NCBI GenBank assembly: GCA_902509805.1
Contig: CABWZL010000003.1
Span: forward strand, 14,134-78,133
Direction: 5' to 3'
Length of the DNA stretch: 64,000 nt
DNA from: an uncultured Bacteroidota bacterium
GTDB taxonomy: Bacteria; Bacteroidota; Bacteroidia; Flavobacteriales; Flavobacteriaceae
A program made the position numbers and the translations under genes. Shown here piece by piece: positions 55,894 through 64,000 of this stretch. Position 1 is the stretch's first letter, and every line of letters starts with the position of its first letter. The notes under the pieces are model-generated. The model worked only from the letters and a program-made list of their open reading frames with translations. It did no database searches and was not told where the DNA came from.

Positions 55894-56325
55894 TTAATTA
55901 TATCTTAATTTAAATATTTCTTCTGTAAATTTATTTATTTCTGGGAATTCAGTTAATATGAGTGAGTCAACAAATTTATTTAACCTTTCAGCATCTTTAT
56001 ATATATCTGAATATTTGTTTAATAAATTAGAATATCTTTTTTGATACTCAACCATTTTAGACCAGGTTAGATTGTTAAATTTTAATTGAATTTCTTTTTC
56101 CTGAAAAAAACCTTCATATACAAAATCTTCAAAATATTTTCTTACCTGAAATACTTGCTTATACTGAGAGTCAGATTCAATCCATACTTGAAGTTCTTGA
56201 GAATCAGGGTATTCTAGAATAGATAGACTTCCAATCTCAATTGATTCTTTATTATTTGATTGACATGCAAATAATGTCAATGACATAGATAAAAATAAAC
56301 CCTTACTATATAAATTGTTACACAT
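55894..56325 (-). CDS. Lipoprotein, paralogue of 60493-60879
   Basis: The 143-residue protein has a lipobox (LTLFACQS, Cys21). The mature part shares its pattern with the lipoprotein at 60493-60879: GSLSILEYPDSQELQVWIESDSQY versus NLSIFETPTSEQFDKWLEIDSLY, and LTWSKMVEYQKRY versus LTWRELYDYVIY. Charged, helical, unknown role. It precedes the M28 gene by 9 bases on the same strand. Confidence 0.62.
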   Translation of the reverse strand: MCNNLYSKGLFLSMSLTLFACQSNNKESIEIGSLSILEYPDSQELQVWIESDSQYKQVFQVRKYFEDFVYEGFFQEKEIQLKFNNLTWSKMVEYQKRYSNLLNKYSDIYKDAERLNKFVDSLILTEFPEINKFTEEIFKLRYN

Positions 56326-56337
56326 ATAAATAATTTA

Positions 56338-56565
56338 CTAGTTCTTAAGTTTGAAATAAATTTGACTTATACCAAATGAAAACCAAAGAAAAACTATTCC
56401 CCACCATAAAACGAAAAACCAATCATTTTTATCTGTTCCATTCCACTCTAGATATTCAAAAACAATCCCTTCCATGAACAAATCAAAAGATAATAAAACA
56501 AAGAAACCGAATAGCCATATAGGAATGAATACATGAAGTTTGAGGTTTTTCATAAACAGAATCAT
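56338..56565 (-). CDS. Small membrane protein
   Basis: The 75-residue protein has two hydrophobic helices (VFIPIWLFGFFVLLSFDLF, FFVLWWGIVFLWFSFGI). Its ATG at 56565 overlaps the preceding stop as ATGA; an internal ATG at 56553 (MKNLKLHVF) is an alternative start. No family recognised. Confidence 0.58.
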   Translation of the reverse strand: MILFMKNLKLHVFIPIWLFGFFVLLSFDLFMEGIVFEYLEWNGTDKNDWFFVLWWGIVFLWFSFGISQIYFKLKN

Positions 56566-57026
56566 CTCCTTACATATCCACCAATCGATTCCCTATACTC
56601 AATATCAAAACCATTAGTTAAAGCAAAATCTTTAAACTCATCAGTTGCAGAACCAATAGTAATAAATTTCTCTATTTCAAATATTTCAAAAAATTTATCA
56701 AAATTAGGACCATTTATAAAATCAATACCATGTTGAATTCCATCTTGACTATTATTATATCTTTCAATAAGGGTTACTTTATTACCATCTTCTGACATAT
56801 AATAGCCGTATACTGTAGAAGGTTCTCTGTTGACAATAAAGTCAGAAAGATACATAGTGAATTCTTCAACATCCTCAGGAGAATTATTTTTTGTGCTTAA
56901 TTCCAAGATGAATGTCAACTCTTCAGAATCTGAATTATCAAGAACTTTAAGATCACCATCTAAATCAATTTCAACATTTTGACACCCTGCCAAAAAAATC
57001 ATCATAAATAATATTATTTTTTTCAT
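56562..57026 (-). CDS. Lipoprotein with ABM-like domain, paralogue of 40160-40618
   Basis: The 154-residue protein has a lipobox (MMIFLAGCQ, Cys15). The body matches the lipoprotein at 40160-40618 block by block: FTMYLSDFIVNREPSTVYGYY, VTLIERYNNS, FDKFFEIFEIEKF and a C-terminal FKDFALTNGFDIEY. The fold looks like the dimeric alpha/beta barrel of ABM proteins. Function unknown. Confidence 0.68.
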   Translation of the reverse strand: MKKIILFMMIFLAGCQNVEIDLDGDLKVLDNSDSEELTFILELSTKNNSPEDVEEFTMYLSDFIVNREPSTVYGYYMSEDGNKVTLIERYNNSQDGIQHGIDFINGPNFDKFFEIFEIEKFITIGSATDEFKDFALTNGFDIEYRESIGGYVRR

Positions 57027-57035
57027 ATTTAAAAT

Positions 57036-57722
57036 TTAAAAATTAGGGCTAAAATCATAATTATTATGGAACTCTTCAAGAATATTCATTACTTCTTCTT
57101 TTGTGTCAGCAATTTTTAATAGATCTAAATCTTCCTTGTTAATATTTTTATTTTCTGTAAGCAGAGTTCTTTTAAGCCAATCTAACATTCCTTCCCAAAA
57201 CTCAGAACCAACTAAAATAATAGGGAACTTTTCAGATTTACTTGTTTGAATTAAAGTCAACGCTTCAAAAATTTCATCTAAGGTTCCAAATCCTCCTGGC
57301 ATCACAATAAATCCCTGAGCGTACTTTACAAACATTACTTTTCTTACAAAGAAATAATCAAAAGTTAATTTTTTATCCTTATCTATATATTTATTATTAT
57401 TTTCTTCAAAAGGTAAATCTATACACAAACCTACCGAATCACCCTTACCCCTATTTGCGCCTTTGTTTGCAGCTTCCATTATTCCTGGACCTCCACCTGT
57501 TATTACACCATAACCTCTGCCTACTATCTCTGCTGCAATTTCCTCTGTAAGTTTATAATACTTATTATCAGGGGTAGTTCTAGCAGAACCAAAAATAGAT
57601 ATACATGGGCCAATAGCTCCTAACTTTTCATATCCTTCTACAAACTCTCCCATTATTTTGAATATAGACCAAGAATCATTTGTCTTAGTTTGATTCCATT
57701 TTTTATTTTTAATCTCATTCAT
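57036..57722 (-). CDS. LOG family protein (TIGR00730, cytokinin riboside phosphoribohydrolase-like)
   Basis: The 228-residue protein has the Rossmann fold of lysine-decarboxylase-like LOG proteins. Signatures are ISIFGSARTTPD, GVITGGGPGIMEAANKGA and the catalytic PGGFGTLDEIFEAL. LOG proteins cleave nucleoside 5'-monophosphates to free base and ribose phosphate. Its role in bacteria outside plants is not clear. It is followed by a lipoprotein gene 9 bases downstream. Confidence 0.9.
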   Translation of the reverse strand: MNEIKNKKWNQTKTNDSWSIFKIMGEFVEGYEKLGAIGPCISIFGSARTTPDNKYYKLTEEIAAEIVGRGYGVITGGGPGIMEAANKGANRGKGDSVGLCIDLPFEENNNKYIDKDKKLTFDYFFVRKVMFVKYAQGFIVMPGGFGTLDEIFEALTLIQTSKSEKFPIILVGSEFWEGMLDWLKRTLLTENKNINKEDLDLLKIADTKEEVMNILEEFHNNYDFSPNF

Positions 57723-57747
57723 AATTCTGTGTTTATAATTTTATTAA

Positions 57748-58215
57748 CTATTTAAGATTGGAGAAAATTGTTGGATTAAGAAATACTTGTTCTATTTCTT
57801 CTACTATTGGGCCATCAACCCTGCTTTCCTCATAAACTCTTATCCATTCAGGGTCATTTATAAAGCTCTCCCATGATTCATTTCTTGAATCCATATCTTT
57901 AAATGAAACTATATAAACAAGTGCTTTTGTTCCATCATTTTGAATAAGGAATTTATCAGCAAAGGATACAGAATCTCTTTCAAAAGTTGTCCAATATCCA
58001 ACATTTTTAATGCCGTGTTTTTCAAATAACTTAGTAGTATGATTTTCAAATCTTGATAAAATATCATCAAATTTACCGTTATAGGTGTGGTATACTCTCA
58101 TTTCGTAAACCTCATGATTAATATCATTAATAGAATTTTTTTCTATTTCATTACACGACATTAAACAGAGAAATACTGTTAAAATACTTATGGTGATAAG
58201 GATTGATTTGTTCAT
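57748..58215 (-). CDS. NIPSNAP-like lipoprotein
   Basis: The 155-residue protein has a lipobox (FLCLMSC, Cys21). The mature domain reads VYEMRVYHTYNGKFDDILSRFENHTTKLFEKHGIKNVGYW and ALVYIVSFKDMDSRNESWESF, which fits the NIPSNAP family, dimeric alpha/beta barrels of unknown catalytic role. It shares fold class with the two ABM-like lipoproteins in this window. Confidence 0.78.
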   Translation of the reverse strand: MNKSILITISILTVFLCLMSCNEIEKNSINDINHEVYEMRVYHTYNGKFDDILSRFENHTTKLFEKHGIKNVGYWTTFERDSVSFADKFLIQNDGTKALVYIVSFKDMDSRNESWESFINDPEWIRVYEESRVDGPIVEEIEQVFLNPTIFSNLK

Positions 58216-58279
58216 TTCTAATTATTTGACTAATAGATATTGTTAAATATAATATATCTAACTTGATGAAAATTATCTA

Positions 58280-60406
58280 ATGAGAAATTTATTAATATTA
58301 TCTTTGCCACTGACCATTTTGTATGGTTGTTCAAATATGAGTATAGCCCCACCTATTGCCGTTAAGAAAGAAAAAAAACTTGTTATCCATGATGACACTA
58401 GGATTGACAATTATTATTGGTTAAACGAGAGAGAAAACCAAGAGGTAATTTCTTATTTAGAAGAAGAGAATAAATACACTCAATCTGTTTTAAAATCAAC
58501 TAAAAATCTTCAGACAAAACTTTTCAATGAAATGAAAAGTAGAATTAAAGAAGATGATAATTCAGTTCCCTATTTCTACAATGATTATTGGTATGTGACT
58601 AAGTATGAAAAAGGAAATGATTATCCTATTTATACAAGAAAGTATAAAGATATTAATGCTAAAGAAGAAATTATTTTAGATGTAAACTCTTTAGCAAAAG
58701 ATTATAAATATTTTAGAGTTTCTGGAATAAGTATTAGCCCAGACAATAAGAAGGTGGCATATGGAGTAGACACACTCTCTAGAAGAATATATACTATAAA
58801 GGTTAAAAATTTAGATACAAATGAAATGTACTCTGATAATATTGATGGAGTTAATTCATATGTAGCTTGGGCAGATGACAGTGAGACATTTTTTTATACG
58901 GGTAAAGATCTTCAGACGTTAAGATCTGATAAAATATTTAGACATACGTTGAATAGCGATCAAAAAGATGATGTTTTAGTGTTTGAAGAGACAGATGAAA
59001 CATTTTCGGCATATGTATATCCTTCTAAATCTAGAGAGTATATAATGATTGGTTCTGGAAGTACAATGTCTACTGAGTATAGTTACTTATCTAGTAAGAC
59101 ACCACTTGAATCTTTTAAAGTTATTCAAGAGAGAGAAAGAGGATTAGAATATAGACCATATCATTTTGAAGATATGTTTTATATATCAACCAACATTGAT
59201 AGTAGCACAAATTTTAAACTAGTGAAAACCCCTGTTTTATCACCTTCAAAGTCTAATTGGATTGATGTTATTCCTCATAGAGATGATGTTTTACTTGAAG
59301 AAGTAGACTTTTTTAGAAATTTCATGGTAATTGGAGAGCGTAATAATGGACTTCTAAAAATTAGAATCAAAAGTTGGAATGGAAATGAAGATTATTATCT
59401 TGGTTTTAAAAGTGGATTTGACTTCGAGAATGAAACATATGATGCATCTATTGGATTGAACCCTGATTTTGATACAAATATTTTAAGATATAATTATACT
59501 TCATTAACAACTCCCTACAGTGTTATTGATTATAACTTAAATACTAAAGAAGAGGAGATACAGAAACAACAAGAAGTTTTAGGCGGACAATTTGAGTCTA
59601 AAAATTATACTTCTGAAAGATTATTTGCTACAGCACATGATGGTGTCAAAATACCAATATCATTAGTAAGACATGTAGATACAAATCTTAATCAAGACAC
59701 TCCAATACTTCAATATGGATACGGTTCTTATGGCTCAACTATTGATCCATCTTTTTCATCAGTTAGGCTAAGCTTACTAGATAGAGGTTTTGTGTTTGCT
59801 ATTGCTCATATTAGAGGAAGTCAATATCTAGGTCGTCCTTGGTATGAAAATGGTAGAATGCTAACTAAAAAAAACACATTTAAGGACTTTGTAAGTTGCT
59901 CTCAATTTTTAATTGAAAATAATTATACATCTAAAAACCACTTATATGCAGAGGGTGGATCTGCAGGAGGATTATTGATGGGTGCAGTTATGAATATGGC
60001 ACCTGAGCTTTATAATGGAATAATCTCAGCTGTTCCATTTGTAGATGTTATAACTACAATGCTAGATGATACTATTCCATTAACATCAAGTGAATATGAT
60101 GAATGGGGGAATCCAAATGATAAAGAATATTATGATTATATGAAATCATATTCACCTTATGATAATGTTAGAAATGTAGAGTATCCAAATACTCTTGTAA
60201 CTACTGGACTTCATGATTCTCAAGTACAATATTGGGAACCTGCTAAATGGGTTGCAAAACTTAGAACTTATCATCAAGGAAATAATATAATTCTGCTCCA
60301 TACTAATATGGATACAGGACATAGTGGTGCATCTGGGAGGTTTGAACCCTTAAAAGAAATAGCAATGGAGTATGCTTTCCTATTTATGCTTGAGGGTATT
60401 AAATGA
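58280..60406 (+). CDS. Oligopeptidase B-like S9 peptidase
   Basis: The 708-residue protein starts with a lipoprotein-like signal (LPLTILYGCSN). A seven-bladed propeller (residues about 40-430) precedes the catalytic domain. The nucleophile is in EGGSAGGLLMGAV, the acid region in TGLHDSQVQYWEP, and the histidine in NMDTGHSGASGR. The domain order and length fit oligopeptidase B (PtrB), which cleaves short peptides after basic residues. The lipobox suggests the enzyme is anchored outside the cytoplasm. Confidence 0.9.
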   Translation: MRNLLILSLPLTILYGCSNMSIAPPIAVKKEKKLVIHDDTRIDNYYWLNERENQEVISYLEEENKYTQSVLKSTKNLQTKLFNEMKSRIKEDDNSVPYFYNDYWYVTKYEKGNDYPIYTRKYKDINAKEEIILDVNSLAKDYKYFRVSGISISPDNKKVAYGVDTLSRRIYTIKVKNLDTNEMYSDNIDGVNSYVAWADDSETFFYTGKDLQTLRSDKIFRHTLNSDQKDDVLVFEETDETFSAYVYPSKSREYIMIGSGSTMSTEYSYLSSKTPLESFKVIQERERGLEYRPYHFEDMFYISTNIDSSTNFKLVKTPVLSPSKSNWIDVIPHRDDVLLEEVDFFRNFMVIGERNNGLLKIRIKSWNGNEDYYLGFKSGFDFENETYDASIGLNPDFDTNILRYNYTSLTTPYSVIDYNLNTKEEEIQKQQEVLGGQFESKNYTSERLFATAHDGVKIPISLVRHVDTNLNQDTPILQYGYGSYGSTIDPSFSSVRLSLLDRGFVFAIAHIRGSQYLGRPWYENGRMLTKKNTFKDFVSCSQFLIENNYTSKNHLYAEGGSAGGLLMGAVMNMAPELYNGIISAVPFVDVITTMLDDTIPLTSSEYDEWGNPNDKEYYDYMKSYSPYDNVRNVEYPNTLVTTGLHDSQVQYWEPAKWVAKLRTYHQGNNIILLHTNMDTGHSGASGRFEPLKEIAMEYAFLFMLEGIK

Positions 60407-60409
60407 TAT

Positions 60410-60465
60410 AAAAAATCCTCCGATTACTATTTACTACAAAGTAGCTTTTTGCTTCACCAGAGGAT
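60410..60465 (-). terminator. Two-helix terminator-like structure between convergent genes
   Basis: ATCCTC (60415-60420) pairs with GAGGAT (60460-60465), and CTAC-AAA-GTAG (60434-60444) forms an inner hairpin. On the minus strand GAGGAT is followed by a T-run. It would terminate the lipoprotein gene at 60493-60879 and perhaps also the convergent peptidase gene. The 39-base loop is larger than usual. Confidence 0.45.
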
Positions 60466-60492
60466 AAGAGTTTAGTCTTGATTACCTTAACG

Positions 60493-60879
60493 CTATTCTT
60501 CTTTCCAAGTTATTAGATCATCTCTCATCTGATCAAATCTATTGTTAAGTGAGTCTAAAAATTTTTCACCTTCTTGATATCCTAATTCATTATATATTTC
60601 TTTGGAATATATGACATAATCATATAGCTCTCTCCATGTTAGATCAGAATATTCAGATTGAAAACTTTTATTTTCCCATGGATTACCATTAAAGTTTAAT
60701 TTAGCGCTTCCCTTATAGACCTTAACCATTGGAGATACCATATCAATATATAAAGAGTCTATTTCTAACCACTTGTCAAATTGTTCTGATGTAGGTGTCT
60801 CAAATATTGACAAATTTCCATGGTTTTCAGGGTTGTCACATGAAATAAAAAGCACTGATAATAATAGTATTTTTTTCAT
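60493..60879 (-). CDS. Small lipoprotein, paralogue of 55894-56325
   Basis: The 128-residue protein has a lipobox (LSVLFISC, Cys14). It contains NLSIFETPTSEQFDKWLEIDS and YSDLTWRELYDYVIYSKEIYNEL, matching the paralogue in the M28 cluster. The mature region is mostly helical and acidic. Function unknown. It lies 6 bases downstream of the ABC permease gene and may be co-transcribed with it. Confidence 0.62.
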   Translation of the reverse strand: MKKILLLSVLFISCDNPENHGNLSIFETPTSEQFDKWLEIDSLYIDMVSPMVKVYKGSAKLNFNGNPWENKSFQSEYSDLTWRELYDYVIYSKEIYNELGYQEGEKFLDSLNNRFDQMRDDLITWKEE

Positions 60880-60885
60880 ATTTAA

Positions 60886-62190
60886 TTAAGATCTAAGCCA
60901 TTTTATCATCTCGCCGTAAGTTATTTTTTTGCCATACATTAAAATTCCAATTCTATAAATCTTAGCTGATATCCATACAATAAGTAAAACTGAAGAGAAT
61001 AAAATAGTTACTGACAATATCTGTTCATACAGAGGAACACCATGCGGTATTCTCATCAACATTACAATTGGAGAAGTAAAAGGAATATATGAAAATATTT
61101 GAGCTACAATACCATTAGGGTCTTCAGGAACAGTTAACACTCCTACATATAGACCTATAATAATTATAAGTGTTATTGGTAACATAAATTGTTGAGCATC
61201 TGCCTGATTATCAATTGCTGCTCCAATTGCTGCAAATATCGAGGCGTATAAAAAATAACCTCCAATAAAGTATATTATAAACGCAAAAAATATATTAGTT
61301 AAAGGTAAATTCATAAATGCAGAAATCATTTCAAGAGCAGATGATGATATTGCATCTGCCTCTTCTGTACTTAGTATTATCTCACCGGAGCTGGAAGAGG
61401 CAGATATACCAAAATATGTTGAAAATAAGTAAGAAAAAACAGAAAACATTACACCCCAAATTAAAACTTGAGTTAAACCTGCAAGAGAAACCCCTATTAT
61501 CTTTCCAGTCATAAGGTTAAATGGTTTAACAGAAGATATAATGATTTCAACAATTCTACTTGTTTTCTCCTCCATCACACTCATCATGATCATACTTCCA
61601 TAGGCAAAAATGAAAAAATAAAGAAGCATACCTAGGGCAAAACCAAAACCAAGTTTCACAATACCATCAAGTCTTGTAGTCTCTTCACCATCGAAACTTT
61701 CTTGGAATAAATTAACAATAATTTTTGATGAGTTTATTTGATTAATATCAATACCTAAGATTCTAAAGTTTTCATCAGTTAAAATTGATTCAAGCTGTGA
61801 TTCAAGTTTATTGAGGACCGTAAATGAAGGAGATGTTTCAGATATAAACATAATAGACTCAGCTATCTCTTCAGGTGAATCAAAATTATTTATATATAGA
61901 AGACCATAGTCAGATTTATTTCTAGAAATTTCCTTAGCATCATCTATAGTAGCATCATCAATTAAATCATAGATTATATCAGTAGAGGAATCTAATTTTT
62001 GATATATGTATCCGGTGTTGTCTACAACAGAAATATTTTTAGAAGTGTCGTTATTAACTGAGCTAAGAAAACTAAGAAGGAATGTTATACCAGATAATAA
62101 AATTGGTAATAACAAAGTCATTAGAATAAAAGATTTGTTACCTATTTTATTTAAATATTCTCTTGTAGCTATTAGTGAAAAATGTTCCAT
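60886..62190 (-). CDS. ABC-2 type permease (NatB-like)
   Basis: The 434-residue protein starts at ATG 62190, where MEHFSLIATREYLNKIGNKSF opens the family; upstream in-frame codons overlap the ATPase gene and are not needed. One membrane helix at about residues 22-44 is followed by a long extracytoplasmic domain and five C-terminal helices from about residue 175. This is the NatB/YhaP layout, with the motif EEKTSRIVEIIISSVKPFNLMTGKIIG. It would export sodium or another small cargo with the preceding ATPase. Confidence 0.87.
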   Translation of the reverse strand: MEHFSLIATREYLNKIGNKSFILMTLLLPILLSGITFLLSFLSSVNNDTSKNISVVDNTGYIYQKLDSSTDIIYDLIDDATIDDAKEISRNKSDYGLLYINNFDSPEEIAESIMFISETSPSFTVLNKLESQLESILTDENFRILGIDINQINSSKIIVNLFQESFDGEETTRLDGIVKLGFGFALGMLLYFFIFAYGSMIMMSVMEEKTSRIVEIIISSVKPFNLMTGKIIGVSLAGLTQVLIWGVMFSVFSYLFSTYFGISASSSSGEIILSTEEADAISSSALEMISAFMNLPLTNIFFAFIIYFIGGYFLYASIFAAIGAAIDNQADAQQFMLPITLIIIIGLYVGVLTVPEDPNGIVAQIFSYIPFTSPIVMLMRIPHGVPLYEQILSVTILFSSVLLIVWISAKIYRIGILMYGKKITYGEMIKWLRS

Positions 62191-62191
62191 A

Positions 62192-63118
62192 TTAATCGTT
62201 TTTAACAGAGTTAATAAATATTTCATTTGCACTAGGAATAACTTCCTTAAAATGAATGACTTTAGAGTCTTGACTTATAAGTTTTAATAGATCTTCTGAA
62301 TTTTGATTATTCTTTAGTTTCACATTTAGTTTCAAATTATCTCCTATAGTTTTAAATGATGGCCTACTTATATCATAATTAGACTTCAACTTCTTATTAA
62401 GTAGGTCTGGATTAGATGAATTAACACCCACTTCATACATATTTGATTTAAATTTTCTTTTGATGTCATCTAATTTACCATCTAAAATTTTGTTGGATTT
62501 ATTAATTAATGCAATATCCTCACATAACTCTTCAACTGATTCCATTCGATGCGTTGAAAAGATTATTGTTGCACCATTGTCTCTAAGCTTTAAAATTTCA
62601 TCTTTAATTAGATTAGCATTTATTGGATCAAAACCTGAAAAAGGCTCATCAAAGATTAATAGTTTTGGTTTGTGCAAAACGGTAACAATAAATTGAATTT
62701 TTTGGGCCATTCCTTTTGAAAGTTCGGTGACTTTCTTATCCCACCAATCTGTAATTTCAAACTTCTCGAACCAGTTATTTAATTCTAATTTTGCTGTTGT
62801 ATTATCTAATCCTTTAAGTTGAGCTAGATATAGGGCTTGATCACCAATACTCATTTTTTGATACAGACCTCTTTCCTCGGGCAAATATCCAATATCTCTT
62901 ATGTGCTCTACATTAAGAGGAGTGTTGTCAAATAGAATTCTTCCTGAATCAGGCACAGTAATTTGGTTAATGATTCTGATTAAAGTAGTTTTTCCTGCTC
63001 CATTAGGGCCAAGAAGACCAAATATAGATCCTTCCTTAATGTTTAATGAGACATCATTTAAAGCTGTAAAATCTCCATAATGTTTAGAAACAGAATCTAT
63101 TGATATTATATTTTTCAT
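62192..63118 (-). CDS. ABC transporter ATP-binding protein (NatA-like)
   Basis: The 308-residue ATPase has Walker A GPNGAGKTT, Q-loop region YLPEERGLYQKMS, signature LSKGMAQKI, Walker B LLIFDEPFSGFDP and the switch histidine in FSTHRMES. The long C-terminal tail after residue 215 is usual for NatA/YhaQ-type ATPases. The permease starts one base after its stop. A -7 box precedes it. Confidence 0.9.
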   Translation of the reverse strand: MKNIISIDSVSKHYGDFTALNDVSLNIKEGSIFGLLGPNGAGKTTLIRIINQITVPDSGRILFDNTPLNVEHIRDIGYLPEERGLYQKMSIGDQALYLAQLKGLDNTTAKLELNNWFEKFEITDWWDKKVTELSKGMAQKIQFIVTVLHKPKLLIFDEPFSGFDPINANLIKDEILKLRDNGATIIFSTHRMESVEELCEDIALINKSNKILDGKLDDIKRKFKSNMYEVGVNSSNPDLLNKKLKSNYDISRPSFKTIGDNLKLNVKLKNNQNSEDLLKLISQDSKVIHFKEVIPSANEIFINSVKND

Positions 63119-63141
63119 TCTAAAATTAATTTATAAAAATT

Positions 63142-63149
63142 CAAAGATA
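63142..63149 (-). promoter_or_regulatory. TAnnTTTG -7 box ahead of the NatAB-type operon
   Basis: On the minus strand TATCTTTG lies 23 bases before the ATPase ATG and matches the -7 consensus of the phylum exactly. No TTG at the -33 distance is obvious. The 79-base gap to the nitroreductase gene holds no other feature. Confidence 0.4.
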
Positions 63150-63197
63150 AGTTATGTTTAAAAGAAATAGGTTTTATATTATAATAATCTAAAATAG

Positions 63198-63752
63198 TTA
63201 TAGCCATTCAACTTTAGTGTTTATATCATCTCTTAATTTGGCTGTTTCTTTATGATTATATACTCCCATGAAGAAGAAACCTAATGATGATTCATTATTA
63301 TCTAAATTGACAAGCTTTCCATATTCTTGAATAAAACCTGGAGTACTCCAATATGATCCAATATTATTTACATAACATGTTAACCACATATTTTGAACAG
63401 CCATGGAAACAGCAGCTATTTCTTCCCACTCTGGCAGTCTTTCTTTTTTATCTCTATTTAAAAAAATAGATATAATCGTATTTGAATCATTAATTTTTTG
63501 AATGAATTTATCATGCTTAATTTTTGATATTTTAGATTCATCTATTTTACTTATTATATCAATTAATTTCTGCTTGGATTCATTTTTATAAACTTTAAAA
63601 AACCATGGCTGAGTCATTCGATGTGTTGGAGCATGATTTGCATTTAGTAGTACTTCATTTATTATATCATCAGGAATTTCCCCAGTAGCATAATCTTTAG
63701 GGTAAATTGATTTTCTATTTCTAATAACTGAATTTAAGGTTTCTTTGTTCAT
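63198..63752 (-). CDS. Nitroreductase family protein
   Basis: The 184-residue protein belongs to the FMN-dependent nitroreductase fold. Family signatures are VIRNRKSIYPKDY, APTHRMTQPWFFKVY, AAVSMAVQNMWLTC (FMN contact region) and the C-terminal SLGFFFMGVYN. It most resembles the YdjA-like single-domain group. I start it at ATG 63752, since a longer frame to 63785 would overlap the upstream gene. It is 8 bases after that gene's stop. Electron acceptor substrate unknown. Confidence 0.87.
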   Translation of the reverse strand: MNKETLNSVIRNRKSIYPKDYATGEIPDDIINEVLLNANHAPTHRMTQPWFFKVYKNESKQKLIDIISKIDESKISKIKHDKFIQKINDSNTIISIFLNRDKKERLPEWEEIAAVSMAVQNMWLTCYVNNIGSYWSTPGFIQEYGKLVNLDNNESSLGFFFMGVYNHKETAKLRDDINTKVEWL

Positions 63753-63760
63753 ATTAGTAT

Positions 63761-63988
63761 TTATTGTCCTGTCTCTTGTTTCCATAATTTATATTCCAAC
63801 ATAAGCTCTTCACTTTTCATTGCTATTATATCTTGATCAGTAAACCCTAAGTCTATAATTTGTTTTTGCGCATCAAGAGCTTCTTTCATTGTTATATCTT
63901 TAAGTGTTGGGTGAGATTCACTGTAATTCTCAAGAGAAAGCAAGTAATCAAACATTAAATCTTTTGGTATTTTCATTAGTTCATCCAT
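63761..63988 (-). CDS. Small unknown cytosolic protein
   Basis: The 75-residue protein reads MDELMKIPKDLMFDYLLSLENY...KEALDAQKQIIDLGFTDQDIIAM and looks all-helical. No family recognised. It lies 8 bases upstream of the nitroreductase gene on the same strand, suggesting co-transcription. The last 12 bases of the window hold nothing further. Confidence 0.55.
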   Translation of the reverse strand: MDELMKIPKDLMFDYLLSLENYSESHPTLKDITMKEALDAQKQIIDLGFTDQDIIAMKSEELMLEYKLWKQETGQ

Positions 63989-64000
63989 TTATTGCTTAAA

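Noticed and set aside
1..64000. tRNA or rRNA genes
   Set aside because: Reading for T-loop type sequences and acceptor-stem pairing near the att sites and in the gaps gave no convincing candidate.

Overview
The window is a 64 kb piece of a low-G+C chromosome from a member of the Bacteroidota, most likely a Flavobacteriia-type marine or free-living bacterium. The evidence is the gene families (YfhO and DUF4834 proteins, DUF2911, GmrSD-type DUF262, many small SPII lipoproteins, a PyrC-like protein without its metal ligands), the absence of clear Shine-Dalgarno sites, and several TAnnTTTG promoter boxes. I saw no rRNA, tRNA or CRISPR array.

Region 1 (1-24113) is housekeeping: topoisomerase IV (parC partial, parE), ychF, a ferredoxin, the serine pathway pair serC/serA, msrA, an ABC ATPase of LolD type, a PyrC-like protein, an esterase, an MBL-fold hydrolase, bcp, an endonuclease III that lacks the iron-sulfur cysteines, uvrA, a flippase next to a YfhO membrane protein, a GNAT protein and mnmE. 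Genes are tightly packed, often overlapping by a few bases.

Region 2 (24096-39045) looks like a genomic island in the 3' end of mnmE. The last 18 bases of mnmE recur at 39028-39045 with 16 of 18 identical, still spelling the FCIGK-stop end. Between the copies lie a repeat-rich BspA-like surface lipoprotein, a secreted trypsin-like protease with two unknown neighbours, three overlapping paralogous genes of unknown function, a set of nuclease genes (PD-(D/E)XK-like, membrane-anchored HNH, GmrSD-like DUF262/DUF1524), a MerR/excisionase-type DNA-binding protein, and a 175-base stretch with many perfect inverted repeats that may be a structured RNA. No complete integrase is present, so the element would be non-autonomous or decayed.

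Region 3 (39046-58215) is accessory: many small lipoproteins and secreted proteins on the minus strand (InlB-B-like modules, a PEGA-like module, ABM/NIPSNAP-like folds), a methyltransferase, one clearly G+C-rich S9 peptidase that looks recently acquired, a beta-lactamase-family hydrolase, OsmC, an EEP-family hydrolase, DUF1080 plus a GH18 chitinase-like protein, an alkaline-phosphatase-superfamily protein, an M28 peptidase and a LOG protein. Several of these genes share a recurring 5' leader (T-tract, ATAnATTAGA, start codon).

Region 4 (58280-64000) holds an oligopeptidase B-like enzyme, a lipoprotein paralogous to one in region 3, a NatAB-type ABC exporter, a nitroreductase and a small unknown protein.
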